From: a virus
Reading direction: 5' to 3' (one strand)
Length of the DNA: 36,069 bases
Virus record (IMG/VR): IMGVR_UViG_3300015373_000019
Location: 1 to 36,069 of that record
Both the position numbers and the translations under genes were made by a program. The notes under the pieces were generated by a model, which had not been told where the DNA came from, made no database searches, and saw nothing but the letters and a program-made list of their open reading frames with translations. Numbering within the stretch: the stretch's first letter is position 1; the number at the start of each line of letters is the position of its first letter. Of the stretch, positions 12,010 to 20,439 are shown in pieces.

Positions 12010-13434
12010 TTACTCGTCTGGCGTACAGTGCAGCGTCAACGTCGAAGGGACCGCTGTGAGCGCGCCCGTGCAGGTCATGGTAGGTCCTGGCGTTGGCGTC
12101 GGGGGTTCAGGCGGCTCCGGCGTCGTGCCGCTCCTGAGGCACTGCGCCGGGATCGCCCCCGTGCGGGCCGTGACATGCGTCGTCACGCTCCTACTCGGCT
12201 GCTTGGCTACCGCATACGCCGCCCGGATCCGCTGCTCCATCGGCCAGGGCCACAAGCCCTCGTTGGTGATCTGACGGTTGACCACCTGCTTGCAGATGCC
12301 AGGAAAGGTGTCCCACACCGTTTTTCCCGGCAGCGCGGCCTCCAGCGTCGTGCCATCGTACAGCTCGCTACACGCCCACCCTGCCCCGCCACAGGCGCTG
12401 CGTTGTGGCGCGACCGCGAGCAGCCGCTTCGCCACATTGCCGGTCGAGCCTGACCCACCGTCGATCTGATAGCCTTTCATAGTGCCGTGGGATTGCTCGG
12501 CAAACATCAGCACGTCTTGCACCAGCATGTGCGAGGTGACAAAGCCTGAGCCTTCATGGCTCCCCGCTTCCGGCACGACGTTGAGGAGCGTGGTCGTGTC
12601 GTAATGATCGGCAGCAGCCACAAACGCAATAGAACCCAGAATCGCGCTCCCGTGCGTACTAAAGGCGTGCAAGGCGGCTTCGGGTTGCGTCGTCGAGCTG
12701 AGAATATTGCGCCTGGCAATAATATTCTCAAACGTCACATTTGACTGGTTATACCCTACTTCGGCAGTTTCAGTGGGATTGCCCTCGGCACTGCCGACCG
12801 GGGCGCCGTTGTGCTCTGTCCAGCCACGTCTGGCGGTATTCGGTCCGTTGCCGCCCCGCGCACCGATGGCTAAAATTTTTCGAGCGAAACCCCATCCGGC
12901 AAAGTCTTCGAGGAGATTGTGCTTCCCGCCGACATCCCAGATATTTTCGATGGCCCCATCGGCGGGCGGCGTGGCCCAGGCAATGACGCGCTGCACCGTG
13001 CAGTGCTCGCCCCGCACGACCGCCGTGGTGTCGTTGCCGTTGCGCACATCGAGTCCTATCACGGTAATATACGATGCATTGCAATCAAGCGGTCGCCGCT
13101 GAAATTCGCCGTCAAGGAGCACCTTGCCGTCATGGAGGGCACGCACCGTGATGGGATTCCCCGCCGTGCCGCTTGCCCCAGAAAACGACAGCATATGGGC
13201 GTCGCCACGATAGGAGCCATCGAGCAAACACAGGACCTTCCCAGGCCCGGCGTGCTGCCCGTACCAGGTCGCAAACGTACAGGGGCTCGCCTCTGCGCAC
13301 GCATTCCCTCCACCAGTAGGACTCGCCCAATGCGTGCACGTGGCAGGGGTCTGCGCCTGGACGAACGCCGGCAGGAGCAGGAGGCACAGCAGCAGCAGGA
13401 GGAGACGGACAAGACGACGACAAGGGGTGTGCAC
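12010..13434 (-). CDS. secreted right-handed beta-helix protein
   Basis: A 474-aa protein. GTG at 13434 is the best start: it follows an AAAGGA SD, lies just after the stop of the upstream gene, and gives a signal peptide (basic start, then an almost pure Leu stretch, with VQAQ as the probable cleavage region). The mature part has repeating short strands and turns (DGSYRGDA, NPITVRALHDG, ASYITVIGLDVRNGN, HCTVQRVIAW, NVTFENIIARRN) typical of right-handed parallel beta-helix proteins such as polysaccharide lyases and tailspikes. A Pro/Thr-rich linker (EPPEPPTPTPGP) leads to a small C-terminal piece. It is the last gene of the late operon. A signal peptide is odd for a virion tailspike, so a secreted or envelope-bound depolymerase is possible. 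Confidence 0.75.
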   Translation of the reverse strand: MHTPCRRLVRLLLLLLCLLLLPAFVQAQTPATCTHWASPTGGGNACAEASPCTFATWYGQHAGPGKVLCLLDGSYRGDAHMLSFSGASGTAGNPITVRALHDGKVLLDGEFQRRPLDCNASYITVIGLDVRNGNDTTAVVRGEHCTVQRVIAWATPPADGAIENIWDVGGKHNLLEDFAGWGFARKILAIGARGGNGPNTARRGWTEHNGAPVGSAEGNPTETAEVGYNQSNVTFENIIARRNILSSTTQPEAALHAFSTHGSAILGSIAFVAAADHYDTTTLLNVVPEAGSHEGSGFVTSHMLVQDVLMFAEQSHGTMKGYQIDGGSGSTGNVAKRLLAVAPQRSACGGAGWACSELYDGTTLEAALPGKTVWDTFPGICKQVVNRQITNEGLWPWPMEQRIRAAYAVAKQPSRSVTTHVTARTGAIPAQCLRSGTTPEPPEPPTPTPGPTMTCTGALTAVPSTLTLHCTPDE

Positions 13435-13436
13435 GC

Positions 13437-13682
13437 TTATTCCTTTCCGACCGGCGGGCAATGCGCCAGCCTGAGAAGCACGTCCTGGTGAAATTTCTCC
13501 TGTTGGGTAATGAGACGCTCGCTGAGCACATGGTTGCGGTTGACACATTCGCGCAGCATGCCGAGCCCCCACCACAGACTTCCCGCGAACAGGATGGCCA
13601 TCACGAGGGTAAGGAGCGGCCCTCCTTGCTGCGCCATGGGCAAAAGCACGTCGTACCAGTGCTTTGCATCGGATGGTCCCAA
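13437..13682 (-). CDS. small single-span membrane protein, lysis candidate
   Basis: An 81-aa protein with a TTG start at 13682 preceded by AAGGAG at seven bases. It has one clear membrane segment (LLTLVMAILFAGSLWWGLGML, residues ~23-43) and a soluble, helical C-terminus (RNHVLSERLITQQEKFHQDVLLRL). Its position after the tail fibre and next to another tiny membrane protein is where holins or spanins are often found. No holin family is recognised, so lysis is inferred from topology and place only. Confidence 0.55.
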   Translation of the reverse strand: MGPSDAKHWYDVLLPMAQQGGPLLTLVMAILFAGSLWWGLGMLRECVNRNHVLSERLITQQEKFHQDVLLRLAHCPPVGKE

Positions 13683-13694
13683 CGCAGCACTCCT

Positions 13695-13835
13695 TCAGCG
13701 CCCAAGCGGGAGCGCCCGCAACAGCTCGATCACGGTCAGGACGAGGACTGCGATCCACAGCGGTGTGCGGTTCATCGCGGCCATGATCGTGACGATAAAG
13801 GCCGCCAGCCCCAGGACCAGCAAGACGCTTATCAT
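13695..13835 (-). CDS. 46-aa two-span membrane protein, holin-like candidate
   Basis: A very small protein consisting almost entirely of two hydrophobic segments (VLLVLGLAAFIVTIMA and LWIAVLVLTVIELLRAL) joined by NRTP, ending LPLGR. Its ATG overlaps the stop of the preceding gene (ATGA) and its own stop is followed by the SD of the next. Two spans and a basic end are compatible with a class II holin, but it is shorter than usual ones. It could also be an accessory membrane protein. Confidence 0.55.
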   Translation of the reverse strand: MISVLLVLGLAAFIVTIMAAMNRTPLWIAVLVLTVIELLRALPLGR

Positions 13836-14119
13836 AAAAAGCGCGCCGCGAGCTGCGCGAGCTGGCCATAGCCCGCCGTGATCGCCGGGAGCAGCGTGGT
13901 GGTTAACACATACGAGCCATCATCCATCTGGGTTTTCGTCAAGCCGCTCAAGGCGGCTTCTTCGTCCATTTCGGCTTGCGTTAAGGTTTCCTTGACGCCG
14001 CCCGCACTATCGTAAATCTGCTGCAGCGCCTGGAGCTTGGGAAACAAATCGTTCAGAATCGTTTTGCAGACAGCAAATTCCTTGCTAAGCGTGTCTTTCT
14101 CCAACTGGCTCATCGGCAT
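13832..14119 (-). CDS. small helical protein between fibre and lysis genes
   Basis: A 95-aa protein preceded by AGGAGA. It is helical, with a slightly acidic centre (LTQAEMDEEAALSGLTKTQMDDG) and an Ala-rich end (GYGQLAQLAARFL). It has no cysteine motif and no transmembrane segment. It lies directly downstream of the S74 fibre gene and overlaps the following holin-like gene. It could be a virion or fibre accessory protein; no family is recognised. Confidence 0.6.
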   Translation of the reverse strand: MPMSQLEKDTLSKEFAVCKTILNDLFPKLQALQQIYDSAGGVKETLTQAEMDEEAALSGLTKTQMDDGSYVLTTTLLPAITAGYGQLAQLAARFL

Positions 14120-14131
14120 GATGTGTGTCTC

Positions 14132-16507
14132 CTAAGCCCCCAGGGCTTGTTCGAGTGTGCTGAGTCTCGCCGTCAATGCGTCAATCTGCGCCAGCGCGGC
14201 TTGCAGGCCAGCCGTGAGCAGGGGGATGAGCTTCGAGGCGTCCGTTTGCTGTGGGCGGATACTCCCGTCATCGTTCACCTCATCAGGCTGACCCGTCACC
14301 GCCCGTGGCGCGACCTGCTGTAGCTCATGGGCCAAAAAGCCCTCATCTAGCTCATCTGTACTATTCCACTTAAAATTGACCGGCCGCAGCGCCCGCACGC
14401 GCTCCAGCGCGCCGGTGAGGGTCTGGACGTTGCGTTTCAGCCTGGCGTCTGACGACGTGTTGAAAGCCGTCGCGCTGGCCGTTGTCGCAATAGAGCCTAC
14501 GGTGCTGTTTGCAACGTTCTGGAAGAGGATAGCACTACTGTTGGCATCACTATCGGTAGGATGGAGCACAATCGGAAACTCTGAGGCTTTGAGATAGTCG
14601 ATATACAGCCCAACCGTCGACGCTGGCGCTCTATTGCGTCCAATCCCGGTCGCCACCTGCACCGTGCCACCAAAATAGGAGGGCGCATCGCCATCATGCC
14701 GCAGAAACCAGCGATAAGTACCGCCAGCATACGCAAGCGTCGAATACAGCGCAATATTGCTATCGCCTGCCACGTTGGCTTTGACAAACGATCCTCCTGC
14801 CGTAATATTTGCCGTTGAGTCTATCGTGGAGACGCCCGCTATCGTCCCCCCCGTAATTGCCACCGCGTTGGCGTTCTGCGTGGCCATGGTGCCGAGGCCC
14901 AGGGTCGTGCGCTGCGCCGCGGCGTCGGCGTCGTCGAGGAGGGCGCGGCCGGCCGCCGTCATCGGCGTAAAGTCCAGCGCCGTGGCGCCGCTGTTCACGG
15001 TCACCAGGTTGCCGCCCTGGCCGCTGTAGGCGGCAGGCGTATCGGTGAGCAGAAGAAACGTGGTCGCGGGCGCCCCAGCGCCGAACTCGCTGATGATCGA
15101 GGCCATGGCGCTGTCCAGATCGATGGTCCCACCGGAGTTCTGAAAGAACACAATCTCGACGTAATCACTCGCCGCAAAGTACCGCGTCACGGCAATATTC
15201 TGGCGCAGATCGGCCATGCCGTTGGTGGCTTGCTCGGCAATGATCGTGCTGCCGTTCAGGCGCACATAGAGAAAGCGTCCGCCCGTGGTGGGATTGTCCC
15301 AGTTGATCGAGGCCGTGACCGTATACCATCCAGCCGTGGCGATAGTGAGGCGCGTCGGGTTGGGCGTACTCGCCCAGAAATTCGCGTCGTCACGCACCTC
15401 GGTATTCCAGGAGACGGCGATGTTCGTACTCGTCGGCCCGCTGGTAAAGGACGTGCGTGTCACCATGGCGCCGACCACCGTCCCGCCGGCGCCGCCGCCC
15501 GCTGGCGTACTCCAGGCGCCCGTGCCATCGAGGTAGTGCGTGGCGACACCCGTGGCTTTGGGCACGAGCCCGTGCTGCGTCGTCGAGACGTTCAGCGTGG
15601 TGACATCGGCAAGGAGCAACTTGGCTTCCGTGATACTCGCGTCCTTGACGCTGCCCGTGAGGCTCGGCGTGGCATCATCATAGGTGAAATCCAGCGTGGC
15701 GCTGTCGGTGAAGATGCTACCTACAGCATCCTGTGCCTGCTCATCGGTGTAACTGCCACCTCCGCCGCCGGTGGCACTGAGAATATCGCCGGTCATGGTG
15801 AGCCCGGCGCCCAGCGTAATGGGGCGCACATCGGCCAACGTGGCATCGCCATTGCCCAGCAGCGTAGCCGGGAGGATTTGCGCCAGCTTGCCGAGTGCCA
15901 CGCCATGCGCGGCAATCTGGGCGCCAACCTGCCCGGCGGTCGTGAGGTCCCAGGTCACCTGGGTGTTGTCAGTGAGCACCCGCTCCGCCGTCAGTACCCC
16001 GTTACTGGTGGCCGTGATGTACGTGGCATCAGGTGGGGCCCCGCCACCCGTCGTGCCGAACTCCAGGGCGGTTTCCCCGGCGGCCACCAGCACGGCCTTC
16101 CCCGCCTGGCCCGCGTAGCTGTTCGGCGTATCGGTTAAGGCCAGCCATGTCGTCGCCCCACCGCCCCCGGCGCTCACAATGACCCACGCCGTTCCTGACC
16201 AGTACACCTGCACGGCTTCATCATTGACCCAGCACTGGAAGCCCGGTAAGGGCGCAATGAATTCCCATTGGCTCGAGACGTAGAGCGCCAGGTGATTCGC
16301 GTGGCCAGACCAGAGGCCCGTGGGCGCGGGACCGACAATGTAGGCGTCCCCCAGGGCCGGTGCGCCGGGAGGTGTCGAGAGGTTGCGGTCCAGCACGCTA
16401 CATTGCACCAGGAGGTCAAGCCGGTCGAGGGATTGATTATGTGTCGTGGCTTTTTGGTATTGACTCTCGGCAATATAGGGCAAATCTAACCGTGGTGTTT
16501 CACTCAT
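14132..16507 (-). CDS. tail fibre with DUF2793 N-terminus and S74 chaperone C-terminus
   Basis: A 791-aa protein. The N-terminal ~110 residues match DUF2793 (LPYIAESQYQKATTHN, GDAYIVG, WEFIAPLPGFQCWVNDE, YWSGTAWV), a module found on phage fibres. The middle is repetitive and Gly/Thr/Ala-rich with recurring TTWLALTDTPNSYAGQAGK-type units (also TFLLLTDTPAAYSGQGG), which are probable fibre repeats. The C-terminal ~106 residues are an intramolecular chaperone of the peptidase S74 type: SSDARLKRNV with the Ser-Lys pair, LRPVNFKWN, EGFLAHELQQV, and a terminal coiled coil. By family knowledge this part trimerises and cuts itself off. The ATG at 16507 follows GGAAGGGAAG. It is probably the main receptor-binding protein. 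Confidence 0.88.
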   Translation of the reverse strand: MSETPRLDLPYIAESQYQKATTHNQSLDRLDLLVQCSVLDRNLSTPPGAPALGDAYIVGPAPTGLWSGHANHLALYVSSQWEFIAPLPGFQCWVNDEAVQVYWSGTAWVIVSAGGGGATTWLALTDTPNSYAGQAGKAVLVAAGETALEFGTTGGGAPPDATYITATSNGVLTAERVLTDNTQVTWDLTTAGQVGAQIAAHGVALGKLAQILPATLLGNGDATLADVRPITLGAGLTMTGDILSATGGGGGSYTDEQAQDAVGSIFTDSATLDFTYDDATPSLTGSVKDASITEAKLLLADVTTLNVSTTQHGLVPKATGVATHYLDGTGAWSTPAGGGAGGTVVGAMVTRTSFTSGPTSTNIAVSWNTEVRDDANFWASTPNPTRLTIATAGWYTVTASINWDNPTTGGRFLYVRLNGSTIIAEQATNGMADLRQNIAVTRYFAASDYVEIVFFQNSGGTIDLDSAMASIISEFGAGAPATTFLLLTDTPAAYSGQGGNLVTVNSGATALDFTPMTAAGRALLDDADAAAQRTTLGLGTMATQNANAVAITGGTIAGVSTIDSTANITAGGSFVKANVAGDSNIALYSTLAYAGGTYRWFLRHDGDAPSYFGGTVQVATGIGRNRAPASTVGLYIDYLKASEFPIVLHPTDSDANSSAILFQNVANSTVGSIATTASATAFNTSSDARLKRNVQTLTGALERVRALRPVNFKWNSTDELDEGFLAHELQQVAPRAVTGQPDEVNDDGSIRPQQTDASKLIPLLTAGLQAALAQIDALTARLSTLEQALGA

Positions 16508-16517
16508 TCTTCCCTTC

Positions 16518-19500
16518 CTACACTGTGGCGGTTGTCGGCCAGCCTCTTCCGAGGGTCCCAAGCTGGTAGACGGTCACCGTCACAGGGTTACCAGGTGTCA
16601 GGCCATCGGTAGTTTGCTCGCTCGCCAAATACGTGGCGCTCTGCACCGTGGTGTCTATCGTCCGCACGATGTCTGCCCCATCGAGAATATCCACAGAGTA
16701 TTGCTCACTCGCTTCCCCCAGCGGCACGTCATGCCCGTCGGCCCATTGTCCACCCAGGCGCGTGCGTCGCTTCCACGTGATCGTCAGGTCATTGCCGGTG
16801 GTGCGGGTGCCGGTCACATGCTCCGGGCTATAGCACTTGAGCCCCAGGGCCGTATTCGTAAACGACTGCGCGTAGGTCGCAAGCATATCGGTATTATTCG
16901 TCACGGCGCGGTAGGCCCGCGCTGCCCCCACTTCAGAGAGGCCCATCTGCTCGCGGCGCAGCGGCGTCGGTGCCAGGACAATAAAGCGCTCCCCCACCTG
17001 ATGTGTTCCTATGGCCCAATCCGTCCCGCGCCGCCCGCGGAGCAGGTTCGAGAGGCGCCAGGACGTGGCATCGAGCGCCGTGGCGGTTTGCCACTGCACG
17101 ATTTCGTTGCCGAGGAGCGCAGCGTTTTGCCCGTTGAGCATCTCCAGTTCACTAATACTACTGAGCGTGCCGCGCGCCATACGAATATCGACGGTATGGC
17201 CGTAGTCAATCACATACGGCGAACCGACCGCCAGCACACTGGTGGCGCCGCCGTAACTGACGGCGCTGGTGATGGTGTCCTCCATGCGCCAGGCCTGCCC
17301 GTCGAGCGAACTAAAAGCCGTCGCACCACTCCACTCCCCGCTGCCCTGCGGGGCCATGGCCATGTAGTAGCCGCTGCCCTCGTCCACGTCGCGCAAGAGA
17401 TGCGTGTCCATGAGAAAGAGCACCGTAGGCGCATTCATGGTGATCGTCTGCTTCACGACCGCATCTCCCAGCACCCCGACGCTGACGCTCGCGGTATAGA
17501 TGTGCCGGTCATACGCCACGGCGGTCATCTCCAGAATCCCATTGGCGCCGTGCTGGATCTGCTGCACCCGCATGAGGGACGTGGCGCCGTTCGCCTGCAC
17601 CTCCAGGACGTCGCCAGGGTCCAGGGTGCTCCAGCGGTAGGGCGTGGCGAGCTTGTACGTGCTGCGACTCACCCAGGCTTCCGCCAGGCTTTGCTCGGCG
17701 AGCTGCTTGGCCTGGTCGGCGCTGAGAATGACCGGCGTGCGCACCTCGCGTTGGGAGCGCGCCCGCTGCCCGGCCTGGAAGCGGCGCGCGTGTTGCACGC
17801 TCTCTTGATAATCGCGCGCCGGATCGGCATACGTCACGTCCAGCCGGATGGGGATTTGCTGGTCATCGAGGCGTTCTGGCGTCAGCACGTCAGGGAGCGT
17901 ACTGCCCGGCTCATGCGCCGCCAGGTCGTTTGCGGTCAGTGTGGCAGCGGGCAGCAGGGCGCGGTGTTGGAACTCAATATGCCAGTCGGTCTCAACGCCG
18001 TCCGCCAGAAAGGCCGCCAGCAAGGGCTCGACCGAGGCGCGAGCTTCACTGCGCTGCGATACGACAAAGCCATGCACTGGCTCGGTCAGGTCCTCGGTGA
18101 AGACGTCGGCGCTCGCCAGCCCGGCCCGCAGCGAGAGATCGCGCACGATGGTGCCCAGCGTCACGGGCTGCGGGGCGGTGCGGTCAAAGAAGAATTTGCC
18201 AAATGTGCTGCCATGCTGAATGGTCCAGAAGGCATGCGTGGAGGGATCATAGAGTCCGCCATAATTGAGCGAGTTCGGGAAGGTCGTGCCATCGGTCACA
18301 TCACTGCGGGTAATGGTCAGGCTATCCACATCGAGGCTCTGGATAAGTGAGCCATCGACCACCCACAGGGCGCGCCCGACAATGCCGCGGCGCCAGGCGG
18401 AGGCCTGATAGCCGATACCCACCAGATTATCGCCGGTCAGGGTGACGGTGCGGCTGTCGATGTCAAACTTGAGGACGCGGCTCAACATGGGATCGGTGGG
18501 CGTATAGCCGGCACAGATGAGACTGTGGGTGAAGCTATCATAGGCCAGCAGGGTCCCCGCGCGCAGATCCGCCGAGAGGTCAATCACCTCGGCGTTGCCC
18601 ACCGGGTCCATGTGCACCAGGTACGTCCCCGGCACGTTGCCGCTGCAGATCACCCAGGCCCGCTCATCCCGGTCAATCGCAATGAATTGTCCGCGCATGC
18701 CCACCAGTGGGCCGTCAAACGAGAAAAAGCCTGTAATCATCATCACCGTGATGGGCACCCCAGTGGCCAGATCAATGGCCCCCGGACGCTTGGCGCATGT
18801 CACTCCCACCTCCCCCGCGAGGCTCGCCCACCAGACAAACATCTGGGACGTGCGCAGCGTCGAATTAAAGCCCATATTGGCCGGGAGGCCCGTAAAGGGA
18901 TTGATCGCTACATGGGTAATTTGTAGGGTCAAGGGGTCAATCCGCACCAGGCGGTTCGCAGACGGGGGGGAGACTTGCGCATAGAGGGCGCCGTCAACGT
19001 CCAGGTCCATGCCGAGACTCGAGGATTGCAGGATGCCACCGCCGATGGGCGTGGTGTTGAGCACTTCCGTCCGCACAATCGTATTGCTCAAGGCATCAAG
19101 CTGGAGAATCGTCTGATCAGCCCAACTCCAGAGGATTTGCCGTGTGGTGTCAAACAAGAGATCATCCTTGACCAGCCCGGTCGGCGCGGGCGACAGGGAC
19201 ACCGCCGGATAGGCGAAGGTACTCTGCTGGAGGACCTCAGCTCCCACATTCGGAATACGGTTGCCATACGCCGCCAGCGGCAAATCAGCAAAGAGCAGAT
19301 AGGCCATGCCGCGATGCGCCGGGACTTCGCCAGCACCTTCGTGGGCTTCCATCACCGGATCAGGGAGTTGCGTGTCACTGCCGATATAGACGCTCAGGGA
19401 GGATTGCACTTTGGCGAGTTCGCTCTGGAGTTCCCCCCGGCGCTTGGCGAGCTCCTCCGGCGTCATGAGGCCACGCGGGTCCTGTTCCCCTGTCCGTTGA

Positions 19501-19937
19501 TTGATAATGCCGGTGTTATCCTGCGAGACATCGTAGACTAATTTGGTATCTAACCAGATCTTGCGAACGCTGTCGATGGGCCCTTCACACAGGCCGATAG
19601 CAAACGAACTGTAGTAGTTGTAGGTCGTGCTGGTGGGTCCGCCGCCCTTCATGCTTTCCTCGTGACTGCGTTCCTCAATGCCCGAGGTCCAGATCATTGT
19701 GCCTGCCACCCGCGCCGTCCCGTACACAATGGGAATCGGCACCCCGTAACTGGCATCCCCAATCCGCAAATCGCCGAGGCGCGGGCCTTTCTGGTCCTCG
19801 CCGCCTGGGAACAGGAGTGCCCCGGCAATGGAGCCCACCATCATGCCGAGCTGGGCCCCGAGCATCGGCGCGCCGAAATAGGCGCCAACGGCGGCCCCTG
19901 CCACGGTAAATCCCAGGGTGACTGCGGTGCGTGCCAT
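16518..19937 (-). CDS. tail tip / baseplate hub protein (J-like) with beta-propeller insertion
   Basis: A 1139-aa protein. The N-terminus has a Gly/Ala-rich hydrophobic region, then LGDLRIGDASYGVPIPIVYGTARVAGTMIW, which is typical of phage tail-tip (Phage-tail_3, GTA-like) proteins. A short coiled-coil insertion lies at ~160-182. Residues ~250-590 contain repeats of the LWVVDGSLIQSLDVDSLTI kind (strand, turn, 'ID..T..I'), which looks like a beta-propeller placed inside the protein. After it come the usual hub and fibronectin-like regions (LTPERLDDQQIPIRLDVTYADPARDYQ; LSNLLRGRRGTDW). It would sit at the tail tip, contact the host surface and organise the fibre. It overlaps the NlpC/P60 gene at its start. 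Confidence 0.85.
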   Translation of the reverse strand: MARTAVTLGFTVAGAAVGAYFGAPMLGAQLGMMVGSIAGALLFPGGEDQKGPRLGDLRIGDASYGVPIPIVYGTARVAGTMIWTSGIEERSHEESMKGGGPTSTTYNYYSSFAIGLCEGPIDSVRKIWLDTKLVYDVSQDNTGIINQRTGEQDPRGLMTPEELAKRRGELQSELAKVQSSLSVYIGSDTQLPDPVMEAHEGAGEVPAHRGMAYLLFADLPLAAYGNRIPNVGAEVLQQSTFAYPAVSLSPAPTGLVKDDLLFDTTRQILWSWADQTILQLDALSNTIVRTEVLNTTPIGGGILQSSSLGMDLDVDGALYAQVSPPSANRLVRIDPLTLQITHVAINPFTGLPANMGFNSTLRTSQMFVWWASLAGEVGVTCAKRPGAIDLATGVPITVMMITGFFSFDGPLVGMRGQFIAIDRDERAWVICSGNVPGTYLVHMDPVGNAEVIDLSADLRAGTLLAYDSFTHSLICAGYTPTDPMLSRVLKFDIDSRTVTLTGDNLVGIGYQASAWRRGIVGRALWVVDGSLIQSLDVDSLTITRSDVTDGTTFPNSLNYGGLYDPSTHAFWTIQHGSTFGKFFFDRTAPQPVTLGTIVRDLSLRAGLASADVFTEDLTEPVHGFVVSQRSEARASVEPLLAAFLADGVETDWHIEFQHRALLPAATLTANDLAAHEPGSTLPDVLTPERLDDQQIPIRLDVTYADPARDYQESVQHARRFQAGQRARSQREVRTPVILSADQAKQLAEQSLAEAWVSRSTYKLATPYRWSTLDPGDVLEVQANGATSLMRVQQIQHGANGILEMTAVAYDRHIYTASVSVGVLGDAVVKQTITMNAPTVLFLMDTHLLRDVDEGSGYYMAMAPQGSGEWSGATAFSSLDGQAWRMEDTITSAVSYGGATSVLAVGSPYVIDYGHTVDIRMARGTLSSISELEMLNGQNAALLGNEIVQWQTATALDATSWRLSNLLRGRRGTDWAIGTHQVGERFIVLAPTPLRREQMGLSEVGAARAYRAVTNNTDMLATYAQSFTNTALGLKCYSPEHVTGTRTTGNDLTITWKRRTRLGGQWADGHDVPLGEASEQYSVDILDGADIVRTIDTTVQSATYLASEQTTDGLTPGNPVTVTVYQLGTLGRGWPTTATV

Positions 19938-20437
19938 CAGGGACCCCCGAGGGCGTTCGCGGCGTGTGGGGCCTCCTGGGCGGGTGTGAGGGGCAACCGA
20001 TACACGCTATGCAGGCACGCCAACCAGTGGCCGCCCAGGCGGTGTTCCTGGACTTTCGCCTGACGCTGCGTGCGTGCCGCAAAGGCGTGGATGAGCGAGA
20101 ACGGCTGCCCGCCATCGCCCAGAAAACCCATATGCGCCGGCTGCCCGGTCACCATCTGAAAGAGCACCACGTCACCCACCTGCATGTCCCGCCGGGCCAC
20201 CGGCGTCAAATACGCCAGCAAATGCAGCGTCATGCCGTAACTGTCGGGGAAACGCCCATACCCCACGTGATCCCAGCCCGGTGGCAAGCCCGCCGCCTCG
20301 ACTAAGCCGACTTCGCGACAGGTCTCGATGATTAAGCCGATACAGTCGCACCGTATCCCCTTCATGCGGCCCTGGTGTTCAAAGGGCGTTCCCTTCCAAC
20401 TCCGCGCGACGGTCAGGACCTCGGCCACGGTAGGCAT
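19937..20437 (-). CDS. NlpC/P60 family tail peptidase
   Basis: A 166-aa protein with the NlpC/P60 order: ARSWKGTPFEHQGR at the start, the nucleophile Cys32 in CDCIGLI, then GDVVLFQM and the catalytic His102 in AHMGFLGDG. Such proteins are tail components that cut peptidoglycan peptides during DNA entry, or help assemble the tail tip. The neighbours (DUF2163 before, tail tip after) match lambda-like and GTA-like gene order. It has no strong SD and is probably translated by coupling. It could in principle serve as a lytic enzyme, since no separate endolysin is seen. Confidence 0.88.
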   Translation of the reverse strand: MPTVAEVLTVARSWKGTPFEHQGRMKGIRCDCIGLIIETCREVGLVEAAGLPPGWDHVGYGRFPDSYGMTLHLLAYLTPVARRDMQVGDVVLFQMVTGQPAHMGFLGDGGQPFSLIHAFAARTQRQAKVQEHRLGGHWLACLHSVYRLPLTPAQEAPHAANALGGP

Positions 20438-20439
20438 GG

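Noticed and set aside
13369-13433. GCA/GGAG-type repeats near 13380 as a microsatellite of interest
   Set aside because: They are simply the Leu-rich signal peptide codons of the beta-helix protein read on the other strand.
12010-13869. Beta-helix protein extended upstream to 13869
   Set aside because: The extension runs through three other genes in another frame and buries the signal peptide; the GTG at 13434 with SD is better.
16614-18350. 578-codon plus-strand frame opposite the tail tip gene
   Set aside because: It is an antisense shadow: Arg/His/Gly-rich composition typical of reversed GC-rich coding DNA, no SD, no domain, and the opposite strand encodes a clear tail protein.
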